Assembly: GCA_045646905.1 (NCBI GenBank)
Contig: JAZRLP010000014.1
Location: 1 to 64,000, forward strand
Direction: 5' to 3'
From: RGIG4079 sp045646905
GTDB lineage: Bacteria > Bacteroidota > Bacteroidia > Bacteroidales > Muribaculaceae
DNA: 64,000 nt
Below the pieces are notes generated by a model. The model ran no database searches and was not told the origin of the DNA. It worked only from the letters and a program-made list of their open reading frames with translations. Position 1 is the first letter of the stretch; every line of letters starts with the position of its first letter. Both the position numbers and the translations under genes were made by a program. This document shows positions 19,801 to 28,235 of the stretch, piece by piece.

Positions 19801-19999
19801 CAACGATTTTCTTGTTAGCTTTGTCAGTAACAATAACTTTGCCATCTTTAGCTGCCATGAAACGGAATTCACCACCAGCAGCAACACCAGGAACGCCTGT
19901 GTTAGTTTCCCAAACTTTAGTAAGAGTTTGAGCTGACGCACCTGTAGCAAGGAGTGCAGCAGCACCCGCAAGCATCAAATTACGTAAAGTTTTTTTCAT
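16862..19999 (-). CDS. Large secreted protein: duplicated propeller-like unit plus SusE/F-like modules
   Basis: 1045 aa with signal peptide (MKKTLRNLMLAGAAALLATGASAQ). Two long homologous units each begin KVWETNTGVPGVA / KAWEVTTGVPGVA, share GEFRF, DKANKKI, DTHYGVDATREVIDRID, DTIMKEETYRT and GDMLSEEGAY, and look like beta-propeller or beta-sandwich domains. Each is followed by a short module (LYIFGSFNGWTPAEA; LYMVGHDNNWDPANP) resembling the SusE/SusF carbohydrate-binding fold. PTPEP-rich linkers join the parts. The C-terminus (YYNLQGVKVANPENGVFIK, then KASKVLVK) matches the tail of the 787-1656 protein. Codon use is highly biased, suggesting strong expression. It is monocistronic with its own promoter and terminator. 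It is probably a surface glycan-binding protein; function is not proven. Confidence 0.8.
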   Translation of the reverse strand: MKKTLRNLMLAGAAALLATGASAQTLTKVWETNTGVPGVAAGGEFRFMAAKDGKVIVTDKANKKIVAFDENGQTELFDLATAIDTHYGVDATREVIDRIDSTVVDDVVVYDTIMKEETYRTAPGAGTLIATDDAGNILVNTNFPNAGSATDFIIISADLQNTYKLQITMPEGMTAARCDQMGRIVGDMLSEEGAYMWICPNSATNVAIVKVVAGEQDMDFTQASTKCAVAVNTSCVAQPVFATVAEIDALMDDLGDLTPSFWFRNRSYPQNVYQWNEDATEQVAITLTEATEGAQSKNASQEGFEVFSLQDETYFVIPMTTDGTTNGRGSNWGIYRASDQKLVATWEENPQAGKGQGMGGFFVEGVDENSVKIYHFIAATVVGAYTFAVPAAEEPTPEPTIDPLYIFGSFNGWTPAEALEFAYADGVYTIEDVEFAEGGNFGISTVKSADWAAVNAARYGFATDNAKAVVGENEIVKGEGAIQVPYAGVWDITVDLANLKLTLATETPEPTPEPEPIVVPAGFNKAWEVTTGVPGVASGGEFRFATARDGKILVTDKANKKIMAIDETGMTELFDLAEAFDTHYGVDATREVIDRIDTTVVDGVEVYDTIMKEETYRTVPGAATGITVDDAGNILVGTGFPNATSSTDLIIISADLQETYKLQVVLPEGVSANRIDQYGKVVGDMLSEEGAYLWLAINAQTKVAIVKIANGEQVEDYTQASENVKVAMNSSTLAQPAFFTVEEIDALMDENGNLSNSFWSRNRGSAQSMYGWNEDATEQTVLSLTENGANGETTKGAGAEGFATFKIADVTYFVVPMSLDGAARSAAIGVYDETGKLHATWTPEGVITGMGQMGSIAVETINEEAVAIYRFIPGVIAAKYTFCVKAEEPFEGPAELYMVGHDNNWDPANPTVIPMTETAGVYEAVLTFANNEFKFSEVKGSWDEFNAKAICIANDATVALDQATPLYKYAGSNCKAAVEAGKAYKVTIDLNENTITISESTAIEGIEVEAGEAVYYNLQGVKVANPENGVFIKVQGNKASKVLVK

Positions 20000-20144
20000 T
20001 TTGATATTAATTTAGTTAAACAAAAAAGTATTTTTTTTCTTTATTTTTCAATGTTTTTACAATGATTATCAGCCATAATGATACAAATAGCCAATAAAAC
20101 AGGGTAAAGGTAAGGCTTTTTTCATTGCCAACCAAATTTTTAAC

Positions 20145-20152
20145 CAAAAATA
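20145..20152 (-). promoter_or_regulatory. -7 promoter box, minus strand
   Basis: TATTTTTG on the minus strand, about 145 bases upstream of the 19999 start codon, implying an AU-rich leader. No other structure is obvious between it and the gene. Confidence 0.4.
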
Positions 20153-20216
20153 TACATTTAAAATCGTGTAATTTTCTCAATTTCGGCTTATTTGACACAT
20201 TTTTAGTTTTATCAAA

Positions 20217-20245
20217 CAAAAAAGCGTTGACTACTGCCAACGCTT
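20217..20245 (-). terminator. Terminator of the small lipoprotein gene
   Basis: On the minus strand AAGCGTTG pairs with CAACGCTT and is followed by TTTTTG. Confidence 0.8.
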
Positions 20246-20270
20246 CAATTATTTCAGTCTTTAATTCAAG

Positions 20271-20699
20271 TTATTCTAATGCTTTTTTCAAGTCGGAATT
20301 TGAAATCACCACCTCGGCTACTTCTCCTTCGACATCGATATAATTATAAACGATTGAATAGCCCTCGTTGACTACTGCTGTGAGCAATTCCTTTTCTATT
20401 AGTTCGGCCGACGATACTATCTCCTCGGCTGTTGCTCCTTCGCTCGCTGCTTCGGCAAACATTTGTGGTGTTACACCTTGCGCAGCATATGATATTCCCA
20501 ATTTTATGTCTATCTCCACTTGGGTTCCCACTTTCTTTGCACCCTCAAAAGTCACCCCTGGCTGCGACATACTCGGCAAGTTCTCATCAAGTAGTTGCAC
20601 ATAGGCATCAACCTTTGAAGAATCGGAACAAGATACAAACGCGGTAGTACATAAAATTACCACCAACACACTCCTCAACAAATGAACTATTTTTTTCAT
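20271..20699 (-). CDS. Small hypothetical lipoprotein
   Basis: 142 aa from the ATG at 20699 (an alternative lies at 20708). It has a lipoprotein signal peptide (MKKIVHLLRSVLVVILCTTAFVSCS) with the lipobox Cys in VSCS. The mature part is acidic and predicted mixed alpha/beta, with paired segments (GVTPQMFAEAASEGATAEEI; VEGEVAEVVISNSDLKKALE). No known domain is recognised. It lies just downstream of proA on the same strand with a 35-base gap, but its cell-envelope nature suggests it is not functionally linked to proline synthesis. Confidence 0.75.
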   Translation of the reverse strand: MKKIVHLLRSVLVVILCTTAFVSCSDSSKVDAYVQLLDENLPSMSQPGVTFEGAKKVGTQVEIDIKLGISYAAQGVTPQMFAEAASEGATAEEIVSSAELIEKELLTAVVNEGYSIVYNYIDVEGEVAEVVISNSDLKKALE

Positions 20700-20734
20700 G
20701 ACTGCCATTTTTTATAGGTCAAAAGACTTTACAT

Positions 20735-21976
20735 TTACGAGTTTCTCGTTTGCCCAGCGCCTGTGATAATATACTTATAGGTTGTGATTTCGGGCAATGC
20801 CATAGGCCCACGAGCATGAAGTTTTTGGGTAGAGATTCCTATCTCGGCGCCAAAACCAAACTGGCCACCGTCGGTAAAGGCTGTTGAAACATTGGCATAC
20901 ACGCATGCCGCATCTACATCTCTACAATATCGATCAATGGCTTCGCTATCTTGAGCCACAATCGACTCGCTATGACGCGATGTGTGAGTTTCAACAAATT
21001 CTATCGCCTCATCAATGTCGGCAACGGTCTTTATCGACATTTTATAGTCGAGCCATTCACGACCAAAGTCGTCGGCCGTAGCATGCTCCAATTTCTCATA
21101 TTCCCCTTCGAGCGAGGCAAATGCTTCGTCATCGGCATATATGGTAACTCCTTTTTCGGCAAGTGGAGCGCATATTTGAGGCAAATCGCTCAAGCGAGCA
21201 CGATCAATCACTAAAGTATCGAGCGAGTTGCACACACTCACACGGCGTGTCTTGGCATTCAACACTATTTCGCGAGCATAATCAATCAACCCCGACTCAT
21301 GCACATAGGTGTGACACACTCCTGCTCCAGTTTCAATCACAGGCACTCGTGAATTGTTGCGAACAAAGTCGATAAGTTGTTTACTACCGCGAGGTATAAT
21401 CAAATCTACTTCGCCCACTGCATTGAGCATTTCGGCAGTTGCTTCGCGCGAAACGGGCAATAATGTCACTGCATTTTCATCTATTCCTTGCTCGGCAAGC
21501 ACTCGGCGTATCAAGGCCACGGCACACACATTGGTGTCGTTGGCATCACTACCACCTTTGAGCAGACAAGCGCTACCGGCTTTTACGCATAGCGAGAATA
21601 CATCAAATGTGACATTGGGGCGAGCTTCATAAATAACACCTATCACACCAAATGGCACAGTAACTTTGTTTATCACCATCCCATTGGGGCGGGTAACACT
21701 CGACAAAGTAACATTCAAGGGCGACGGCAATGAAGCTACCGAACGCATATCAGATGCTATATCGCGCAATCGGCCATCGGTCAATTTCAATCGGTCATAT
21801 TTAGGGTCGCTCTCACTCATTCGTGCCAAGTCAAGGGCATTTGCTTCAAGAATTTCTTGAATATTTGCCTCCACGGCATCGGCGAGGGCCAATAAGAGGT
21901 TGTTAATCTCCTCGGTTGATAATCGATTGAGTTTTCGAGCTGCTATGCGAGCCGATTTATATATAGAATTATTCAT
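20735..21976 (-). CDS. proA: Gamma-glutamyl phosphate reductase
   Basis: 413 aa. It reduces gamma-glutamyl phosphate to glutamate-5-semialdehyde with NADPH, the second step of proline synthesis. The ALDH-like fold shows VIYEARPNVTFDVFSLCVKAGSACLLKGG, IPRGSKQLIDFV and the catalytic Cys in ETGAGVCHTYV. The C-terminal half contains VYANVSTAFTDGGQFGFGAEIGIS and KLHARGPMAL, typical of ProA. The gene starts 3 bases after the proB stop, so the two form a proBA operon. Confidence 0.97.
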   Translation of the reverse strand: MNNSIYKSARIAARKLNRLSTEEINNLLLALADAVEANIQEILEANALDLARMSESDPKYDRLKLTDGRLRDIASDMRSVASLPSPLNVTLSSVTRPNGMVINKVTVPFGVIGVIYEARPNVTFDVFSLCVKAGSACLLKGGSDANDTNVCAVALIRRVLAEQGIDENAVTLLPVSREATAEMLNAVGEVDLIIPRGSKQLIDFVRNNSRVPVIETGAGVCHTYVHESGLIDYAREIVLNAKTRRVSVCNSLDTLVIDRARLSDLPQICAPLAEKGVTIYADDEAFASLEGEYEKLEHATADDFGREWLDYKMSIKTVADIDEAIEFVETHTSRHSESIVAQDSEAIDRYCRDVDAACVYANVSTAFTDGGQFGFGAEIGISTQKLHARGPMALPEITTYKYIITGAGQTRNS

Positions 21977-21979
21977 TTT

Positions 21980-23062
21980 TCAGTCAATATAAAGATAATC
22001 ACTATGCACAAGCGGACGAGCTCCACTCTCCCCTATCACTTGGCGCGCCGACTCGGAGTCGTAACCCACCTTTCCCACGGCAATCACATTTCCATTGGGA
22101 GCAATAACTTTCACGATGTCGTCTTTTTCAAATTCGCCCACTATTGCAGTTACGCCGATAGGCAATAGGCTTGCGCCTCGAGCCGAGAGCAATGCTTCGG
22201 CCGCGCCCTCATTCACATGAAGTTCTCCCTTGGCAAATCCTTCACTATGAGCAATCCATTTTTTCACGCCCGAAGTTGTTTCTTTTGCGGGGTGAAACAT
22301 TGTATAAGGCACTTTTCGCTCGGGATTTACCACCTCAAGCAATATGTTGTCACGCTTGCCATTGGCAATAATCACAGCAATACCTTCCGATGCCACTTTG
22401 TGAGCAATGCGATATTTGGTGGCCATTCCACCTCGGCCAAACGATGATTTCCCGTCTTGAATATATTCCGACACATCGTTATGCAATTCGATATCGGTAA
22501 TTACTTGCGATGATGCATCACTTGGGTTGCCATCGTATACTCCATCGATGTTGCTTAATATCACAAGCGCTTGCATATCCATCATAGTTGCAATGAGACC
22601 CGAGAGTTCATCGTTATCGGTAAACATCAATTCGGTTACCGACACGGTGTCGTTTTCATTCACAATGGGGATAACACCATTGGCAAGCATCACCTCCATG
22701 CAATGTTTTTGATTGAGATAGTGGCGTCGAGTAGAGAAATTTTCTTTTGTAGTCAACACCTGTCCACAAGCTATGCCATGCTCACGAAAAAGTTCATAGT
22801 AACGGTTTATGAGCTTTGCCTGCCCCACCGCACTATAAAGTTGACGAGCCGACACGGCATCGAGTTTTTTATTCTCACGCAATTCGCTACGCCCCGAAGC
22901 CACTGCACCCGATGATATCATTATCACCCCAATGCCTCGATGATGCAACTCGGCAATTTGATCGACGAGCGCACTCATGCGTGTGATATCAAGCGTGCCG
23001 TCTTTGCGAGTGAGCACATTGCTACCTATCTTTACGGCTATGCGTGTATAGCGACTATTCAT
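21980..23062 (-). CDS. proB: Glutamate 5-kinase (with PUA domain)
   Basis: 360 aa. It phosphorylates glutamate to gamma-glutamyl phosphate, the first and usually proline-inhibited step of proline synthesis. The amino-acid kinase domain begins IAVKIGSNVLTRKDG, with ISSGAVASG, NENDTVSV and FGRGGMATK. A C-terminal PUA domain (EGAAEALLSARGASLLPIGVTA region) follows. The stop is 3 bases before the proA ATG and the start is 13 bases after the acyl-CoA synthetase stop, so transcription may continue from the upstream HTH/ligase pair. Confidence 0.97.
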   Translation of the reverse strand: MNSRYTRIAVKIGSNVLTRKDGTLDITRMSALVDQIAELHHRGIGVIMISSGAVASGRSELRENKKLDAVSARQLYSAVGQAKLINRYYELFREHGIACGQVLTTKENFSTRRHYLNQKHCMEVMLANGVIPIVNENDTVSVTELMFTDNDELSGLIATMMDMQALVILSNIDGVYDGNPSDASSQVITDIELHNDVSEYIQDGKSSFGRGGMATKYRIAHKVASEGIAVIIANGKRDNILLEVVNPERKVPYTMFHPAKETTSGVKKWIAHSEGFAKGELHVNEGAAEALLSARGASLLPIGVTAIVGEFEKDDIVKVIAPNGNVIAVGKVGYDSESARQVIGESGARPLVHSDYLYID

Positions 23063-23075
23063 TCCTATATTAATA

Positions 23076-24725
23076 TTACTTCTTGTTGCGAATTTCTACA
23101 CGACGAATCTTTCCACTAATTGTCTTGGGCAATTCGTCAACAAATTCTACTATACGAGGATATTTATAAGGAGCTGTAACACGCTTCACATGGTTTTGAA
23201 TCTCCTTAATCAATGCCTCGCCAGCTTTATCTTTATAATCACCAGCCAACACAATGGTTGCTTTCACCACTTGACCACGAATTTCGTCGGGGACGCCGGT
23301 AATGGCACATTCCACTACGGCTGGGTGTGTCATCAACGCACTTTCTACCTCAAATGGGCCAATGCGATATCCCGATGACTTAATAACATCGTCGGTGCGA
23401 CCTACAAACCAGAAGTAACCATCTTCATCGCGCCAAGCCACATCGCCTGTGTGATAGATATCATCGTGGTAGGCCTCGTTGGTCAATTCGGGGTCTTTGA
23501 GATACTCCTTAAACAAGCCCACGGGTTTCACACCATTGGTGCGCACCACAATTTCGCCTTGTTCACCATCTTCGGCCCAACGACCATCGGCTGTCAATAG
23601 GTCGATGTCATAAACAGGACCTTTGCAACCCATTGAACCTGGTTTTGGTTCAAGCCATGGGTAGGTGGCAATGGTGAGGGTGGTTTCGGTTTGCCCAAAT
23701 CCTTCCATCAATTTAATACCTGTGAGGCGTTTCCACTCATCATACACCTTGGGGTTGAGTGCTTCGCCGGCAATGGTACAATATTTTAGGGTTGATATAT
23801 CAAATTTTGTGAGATCTTCGCGTATGAGGAAACGGAACACTGTGGGAGGTGCACAGAACGATGTGATGCCATATTTTTGTATCATATGCAGCACATCAAC
23901 TGGCTCAAACTTTTCAAAGTCATATACAAACACATTTGCTCCGGCAATCCATTGTCCGTATAGTTTACCCCACACGGCTTTTCCCCAACCAGTATCGGCA
24001 AGTGTCAAGTGAAGACTATCTTCCTTCACATTGTGCCAAAAAGAGCCTGTGATGATGTGACCGAGAGGATAAGTGAAGCTGTGAGCCACCATCTTGGGAT
24101 TTCCGGTTGTTCCCGATGTAAAATACATCAACGATACATCATCGTTGGTATTAGCCAACTCGGGACGCACAAATGGTGCTGCTGCATCAATTTCTTTGTT
24201 GAAATCAAACCACCCTTCGGGCACAATAGGTCCGGTCGAAACGAGAGTTTTCAATGTAGGGCACTTGGGCAAAGAATTTTGTATGTGATTTATCACTATT
24301 TCATCGCCTGTGGCAACAATGGCCTTAATATCGGCTTTTTCGCAACGATATATAATATCTTTTTCGGTGAGAAGGTGTGTGGCAGGAATAACCGTTGCTC
24401 CAAGTTTGTGCAGAGCTACGATTGAGAACCAAAATTGATAGTGACGCTTGAGTATCAACATCACCATATCTCCACGGCCTATGCCTTGTGAGGCAAAAAA
24501 CGAAGCGGTCTTATCGCTTTCGCGTTTAATGTCGGCAAATGTGAATTGTATCACTTCGCCTTGGTCATTTGTCCATAGAAGGGCTTTTTTATCGGGTTCT
24601 TTTTCGGCCCAAGCATCGACTACATCATACCCGAAGTTGAAATTTTCGGGAACATTTATTTTGAAGTTTTGCATAAAATCCTCGTATGATTCAAACGAGG
24701 CTTTTTCTAAAAACTTATCTAACAT
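23076..24725 (-). CDS. AMP-forming acyl-CoA synthetase (ACSM/acetate-CoA ligase type)
   Basis: 549 aa of the ANL superfamily; it activates a carboxylic acid to acyl-AMP and then acyl-CoA. The P-loop is YFTSGTTGNPK, A5 is GFGQTETT, the adenosine-binding motif is YHTGDVAWRD, and the C-terminal lysine motif is PKTISGKIRR. The DKTASFFASQGIGRGD region and overall length fit medium-chain or small aromatic acid ligases rather than true acetyl-CoA synthetase (about 650 aa). It lies directly downstream of an HTH-cupin gene that probably regulates it. The actual substrate is unknown. Confidence 0.9.
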   Translation of the reverse strand: MLDKFLEKASFESYEDFMQNFKINVPENFNFGYDVVDAWAEKEPDKKALLWTNDQGEVIQFTFADIKRESDKTASFFASQGIGRGDMVMLILKRHYQFWFSIVALHKLGATVIPATHLLTEKDIIYRCEKADIKAIVATGDEIVINHIQNSLPKCPTLKTLVSTGPIVPEGWFDFNKEIDAAAPFVRPELANTNDDVSLMYFTSGTTGNPKMVAHSFTYPLGHIITGSFWHNVKEDSLHLTLADTGWGKAVWGKLYGQWIAGANVFVYDFEKFEPVDVLHMIQKYGITSFCAPPTVFRFLIREDLTKFDISTLKYCTIAGEALNPKVYDEWKRLTGIKLMEGFGQTETTLTIATYPWLEPKPGSMGCKGPVYDIDLLTADGRWAEDGEQGEIVVRTNGVKPVGLFKEYLKDPELTNEAYHDDIYHTGDVAWRDEDGYFWFVGRTDDVIKSSGYRIGPFEVESALMTHPAVVECAITGVPDEIRGQVVKATIVLAGDYKDKAGEALIKEIQNHVKRVTAPYKYPRIVEFVDELPKTISGKIRRVEIRNKK

Positions 24726-24757
24726 AATTTATGTACTTTTAAGGATTGTTTCTTTGG

Positions 24758-25309
24758 TTACGAAATAATAGCGAGAAATTTCACGGTTTCGCCACCTGTT
24801 GTGCGCATACCATGTGGCAATATAGCATCAAACATGATGCTATCACCAGGGTTAAGGATAGTTGATTTACCCGCTACCATAATCTCCATTTGACCTTGTA
24901 ATACATAGTTAAACTCATGACCTTGGTGAGAGTTTATTGTCATAGGCTTGTCGGCATCAACAGGCTCTACTGTTACAATAAATGGCGACACCACGCGATG
25001 CGCAAAACCTGCTGCGAGGTCTTGATAACTATAGGCCTTTGTGCGCTCTACTTTCACACCTTTGCCAGCACGAGTAACAAAATAAGACTGCATCTTGGGC
25101 TCTTCACCAAAAAGCAACGCAGTCAATTCCACTCCATACTTTGCCGATATGCGATGCAAGAAACTCACCGGAATATCTTTTACTCCTGTTTCATAGTCGG
25201 TATATTCTTGTGGTGTAACAGCACAATCGGCAGCGATTTGCTCTATCGAAAGGTCGAGAGCATCACGCAAGCCCTTGATGCGTGTAGCTACTTCTTTTAT
25301 ATGATTCAT
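24758..25309 (-). CDS. HTH (XRE) regulator with C-terminal cupin domain
   Basis: 183 aa. An N-terminal Cro/CI-type helix-turn-helix (RIKGLRDALDLSIEQIAADC, then TPQEYTDYETGVKDIPVSFL) is joined to a cupin_2 domain (GHEFNYVLQGQMEIMVAGKS, then LNPGDSIMFDAILPHGMRT) whose histidines could bind a metal or ligand. Such proteins usually sense a small molecule and control the adjacent gene. The acyl-CoA synthetase starts 32 bases downstream on the same strand, so an acid or acyl-CoA is a plausible signal. A promoter box lies at 25345-25352. Confidence 0.9.
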   Translation of the reverse strand: MNHIKEVATRIKGLRDALDLSIEQIAADCAVTPQEYTDYETGVKDIPVSFLHRISAKYGVELTALLFGEEPKMQSYFVTRAGKGVKVERTKAYSYQDLAAGFAHRVVSPFIVTVEPVDADKPMTINSHQGHEFNYVLQGQMEIMVAGKSTILNPGDSIMFDAILPHGMRTTGGETVKFLAIIS

Positions 25310-25344
25310 AAGTTATATGTTTTTATATTTTACTATATTAACGA

Positions 25345-25352
25345 CAAAAGTA
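25345..25352 (-). promoter_or_regulatory. -7 promoter box of the HTH-cupin gene
   Basis: Minus-strand TACTTTTG, about 36 bases before the ATG. It may drive the HTH-cupin, ligase and proBA series. Confidence 0.5.
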
Positions 25353-25445
25353 ATACATTTTTCATAGTTATTATAGCAATTTGTAAGAAAATTATCATTT
25401 CACACACAAATATTTTTATTTACAATGTTTTTTTACTACAAAATG

Positions 25446-25473
25446 AAAGGGGATGCCCGCAATGAGCATCCCC
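25446..25473 (-). terminator. Terminator after the GHL10 hydrolase gene
   Basis: GGGGATGC pairs with GCATCCCC; on the minus strand a T-rich tail follows. It closes the SusCD operon. Confidence 0.75.
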
Positions 25474-25501
25474 TCATAAAGAGTTATTTATCGGTGATAA
25501 A

Positions 25502-28147
25502 TTATTTCACATGTTTCAAAGTTACAACCTCGTCGGCCGAGATAACTTTGATGATATAAGCACCTGTTGCGAGATAGTTGATATCAAGCGAAGAAAGACC
25601 TTCAACTTGAACCGACTCAATGAGTTGACCACCTACATTGTAGATTTCAATCATTTGTGCTTCGCCAAATACTACTACATTTTCGTTGTTCACATACACT
25701 TTTGCTTCGTCGTTAGTAACGCCTTCAACACCTGCTCCTGAGTTGTAAACAAATGATACAACTGGAGAGTATGCAGTGTTTTTGTTGCCAGCAGCAGTTT
25801 TGTATGAACCACGAGCGCGAACATAATAGGTTGTTCCGTTGACAAGCGAAGCCGAAGAGATTGCTATTTCACCAGCAGTCTTTGGAGTGCTGCAGTCGAG
25901 GTTATACAATGTGTAAGATGTTTTCTTACGGCTTGGGATTGACTTATCGGCAGCAATTTCGATAGTTACCGAAGTGAGGGCATCATAAGGCTTCAACTCG
26001 ATAGGTTGATTGCTATATACTGTTGCGCCGTCGGTAAGAGGGCGTAAGAATTCGGGTACTGCAAGGTCGGTCATTTCAAGAGTTTTGAAAACAACTGCGT
26101 CACTTGTAGAAGTGTAACCTTCTTTAGTAGCTTTCACGCGCACATAGTAGTCATTGTAAGAAGAAAGAGTGCGTTGAGGGATAACTACCGATGAAGCTTT
26201 AGTTTTAACCGAGTAAACGATATCGTCAAATGCCGCTGTTTTGCAAATTTCCATTGTAAATTCGCATCCATCAATTGGAGTCCAAGTGATAGTTGGAGTC
26301 AATGACACATTTGTAGCCTCATTAGCAGGAGCAGTAACTGAAAGTTTAGAAGCTACGAATGAGCCTGCAGCCGATGTTTGGTCGAGAGCATTAGCTTTCT
26401 TTGAAATCACGCGCCAGTAATAAGTTTTACCCGACTCGAGCGAAGTTTCAAACGCAGTAATTGACACTTTGTTTTCATCGGTTTCAGCATCGCCCACCAT
26501 CTTTGTAAATGCATTGTCTTCGGCAATTTCAATGCGATACATTGAGCCGTCGGCATTCCATGTAAATGTAAACAAGTCGGGGGCAGCTTGGCCATTGATA
26601 GGATAAGTGAGTGTAGGTTTAGCAGCAGTAGTCACTGTTTTGCCTGCAAACAATGGAGCATATTCATTACCATAGCGGTCATATACACACACTGCCCAGT
26701 TGTAGCCCGATGCTTTATCGGCAGGGATAGTGTAGCTATTGGTATAGCGCACTTGTTCGAGATATTGTTTTTGGCAAGTAAACTCCGATTCGCTCAATGT
26801 AGTAGGCACAGCATAAACTGTGTAACGCATACCTTCTACAGCATCCCAAGTCAATTGGTCGCCCGAAACTTTAACATTTGAAGTGATTTTAGGATTACGC
26901 ACATTGTTCCAGTGGCGCAATGGTGTCAACGCTTTGTTTTGGTAAGCATATTGATACAAGATGTCGCCAAGGTATTGACGATTAACTCCGTCATACTTTT
27001 CGGTGTAGTTGTTGAATGTTTTGTATTCAAAATACACAAGGCCTGTTTCATCTTGACGGTTGAATTCGCGAGTCATATTGATTTCATCAATCAATGCTTG
27101 AGCACCAGCCGATTTGCTTGTAGTGTAGTCATCGGGCGATGTGCTCACATACATGTGACGGTCAAACTTGATAGCAGCATCAATCCACCATTTTGAGAGT
27201 TTTTTGAAGTCAGTCACCCAATATACTTGAGGCGACACGAAGTCTAATTTTTGATATTTCAACCAATGTAGAGGGTCAGAATAGATTTGGCTATATTGCC
27301 AATCGCTTGTCACTGAAGGCACGCCATATTCAGTTTCTACATTGGGGGGAGATGACTTACCTGCTGGTGAGATACCGAAACACACATAAGGTTTCACGCT
27401 CTTAATCATCTTGTTCACTTCACCCACCATGTTGTTGATATTGGCACGACGCCAATCGCCCATTGAGAGTGTTGTGCCACTTGCTTTATAGTCGGCATAG
27501 TCGGGAGCACTTGATCCTTCAGTAGTACCACCTTGAGGATAGAAGTAGTCGTCAAATACTACACCATCAACATCATAGTTAGTAACAATCTCTTTAGTTA
27601 CATCGAGAATGCGTTGCAATACTTCGGCTTTACCTGGGTTGAGCACAGTGTTGCTTGTGTTACCACTCATCAACCATTCGGGGTGAGTTACTTCATAATC
27701 CAAAGCGCCACCACCATGTGTACCGTTTTTGCTTGTGTGGTAACGATAGGGGTTAATCCATGCATAACATTCGATACCATATTCATGACATGTTTCAATC
27801 ATAAATTGGAATGGGTCGAAAGCAGGAGCAACACCACGAGTACCCGATACCGATTCGGCCCATGGTTCGTATGATGATTTGTAAGTAGCATCACACTCCG
27901 AACGCACATGGTAGTAAATAACATTGATACCTTGTGCTTTGTATGTAGCCATACGCTTGCGCAACACATTTTTGTGCGATTCGGCATTACCCGAAGTAAT
28001 CGAAGCTGTAGGCCAATGGCTAAGGAATGGCGTACACCACATAGCACGATGCTCGCGAGTAGTTTCGGCTTGAGCGTCAACACTCGTTGTCATCAATGCC
28101 ATTGAAGCGATTGCCGCAATTCCTATTGATTTTAAAAACTTGTTCAT
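25502..28147 (-). CDS. GHL10/DUF187 family glycoside hydrolase with FnIII-like domains and T9SS tail
   Basis: 881 aa with signal peptide (MNKFLKSIGIAAIASMALMTTSVDAQA). Residues ~30-390 form the GHL10 (DUF187) TIM barrel: REHRAMWCTPF, GINVIYYHVRSECDA, YGIECYAWINPYR, YDVDGVVFDDYFYP, KPYVCFGISPAG. The best-known relative, E. coli DigH, cleaves peptidoglycan strands stripped of stem peptides. Three or four FnIII-like domains follow, each with a Y(Y/N)W or TYY.R strand. The end is a type-A T9SS-like sorting domain (MIEIYNVGGQLIESV; GAYIIKVI). It is the last gene after susC-susD and two lipoproteins, so it is probably a surface or secreted enzyme feeding that transporter. Peptidoglycan as substrate is inference. 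Confidence 0.87.
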   Translation of the reverse strand: MNKFLKSIGIAAIASMALMTTSVDAQAETTREHRAMWCTPFLSHWPTASITSGNAESHKNVLRKRMATYKAQGINVIYYHVRSECDATYKSSYEPWAESVSGTRGVAPAFDPFQFMIETCHEYGIECYAWINPYRYHTSKNGTHGGGALDYEVTHPEWLMSGNTSNTVLNPGKAEVLQRILDVTKEIVTNYDVDGVVFDDYFYPQGGTTEGSSAPDYADYKASGTTLSMGDWRRANINNMVGEVNKMIKSVKPYVCFGISPAGKSSPPNVETEYGVPSVTSDWQYSQIYSDPLHWLKYQKLDFVSPQVYWVTDFKKLSKWWIDAAIKFDRHMYVSTSPDDYTTSKSAGAQALIDEINMTREFNRQDETGLVYFEYKTFNNYTEKYDGVNRQYLGDILYQYAYQNKALTPLRHWNNVRNPKITSNVKVSGDQLTWDAVEGMRYTVYAVPTTLSESEFTCQKQYLEQVRYTNSYTIPADKASGYNWAVCVYDRYGNEYAPLFAGKTVTTAAKPTLTYPINGQAAPDLFTFTWNADGSMYRIEIAEDNAFTKMVGDAETDENKVSITAFETSLESGKTYYWRVISKKANALDQTSAAGSFVASKLSVTAPANEATNVSLTPTITWTPIDGCEFTMEICKTAAFDDIVYSVKTKASSVVIPQRTLSSYNDYYVRVKATKEGYTSTSDAVVFKTLEMTDLAVPEFLRPLTDGATVYSNQPIELKPYDALTSVTIEIAADKSIPSRKKTSYTLYNLDCSTPKTAGEIAISSASLVNGTTYYVRARGSYKTAAGNKNTAYSPVVSFVYNSGAGVEGVTNDEAKVYVNNENVVVFGEAQMIEIYNVGGQLIESVQVEGLSSLDINYLATGAYIIKVISADEVVTLKHVK

Positions 28148-28169
28148 AATTAATCATGATATTTTATAA

Positions 28170-28211
28170 AATCAAAGGTAACCGCCTTTCGCGGCAGTTA
28201 CCTTTTGATTT
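28170..28211 (-). terminator. Long intra-operon hairpin
   Basis: AATCAAAGGTAACCGCC pairs with GCGGCAGTTACCTTTTGATT (one bulge or mismatch), with a tetraloop-size loop and A/T-rich flanks. It sits between the PKD lipoprotein and the GHL10 gene. It may partially terminate, lowering enzyme expression relative to the transporter, or stabilise the upstream mRNA end. Confidence 0.65.
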
Positions 28212-28235
28212 AGATTATATCAACTAAACCGAGGT

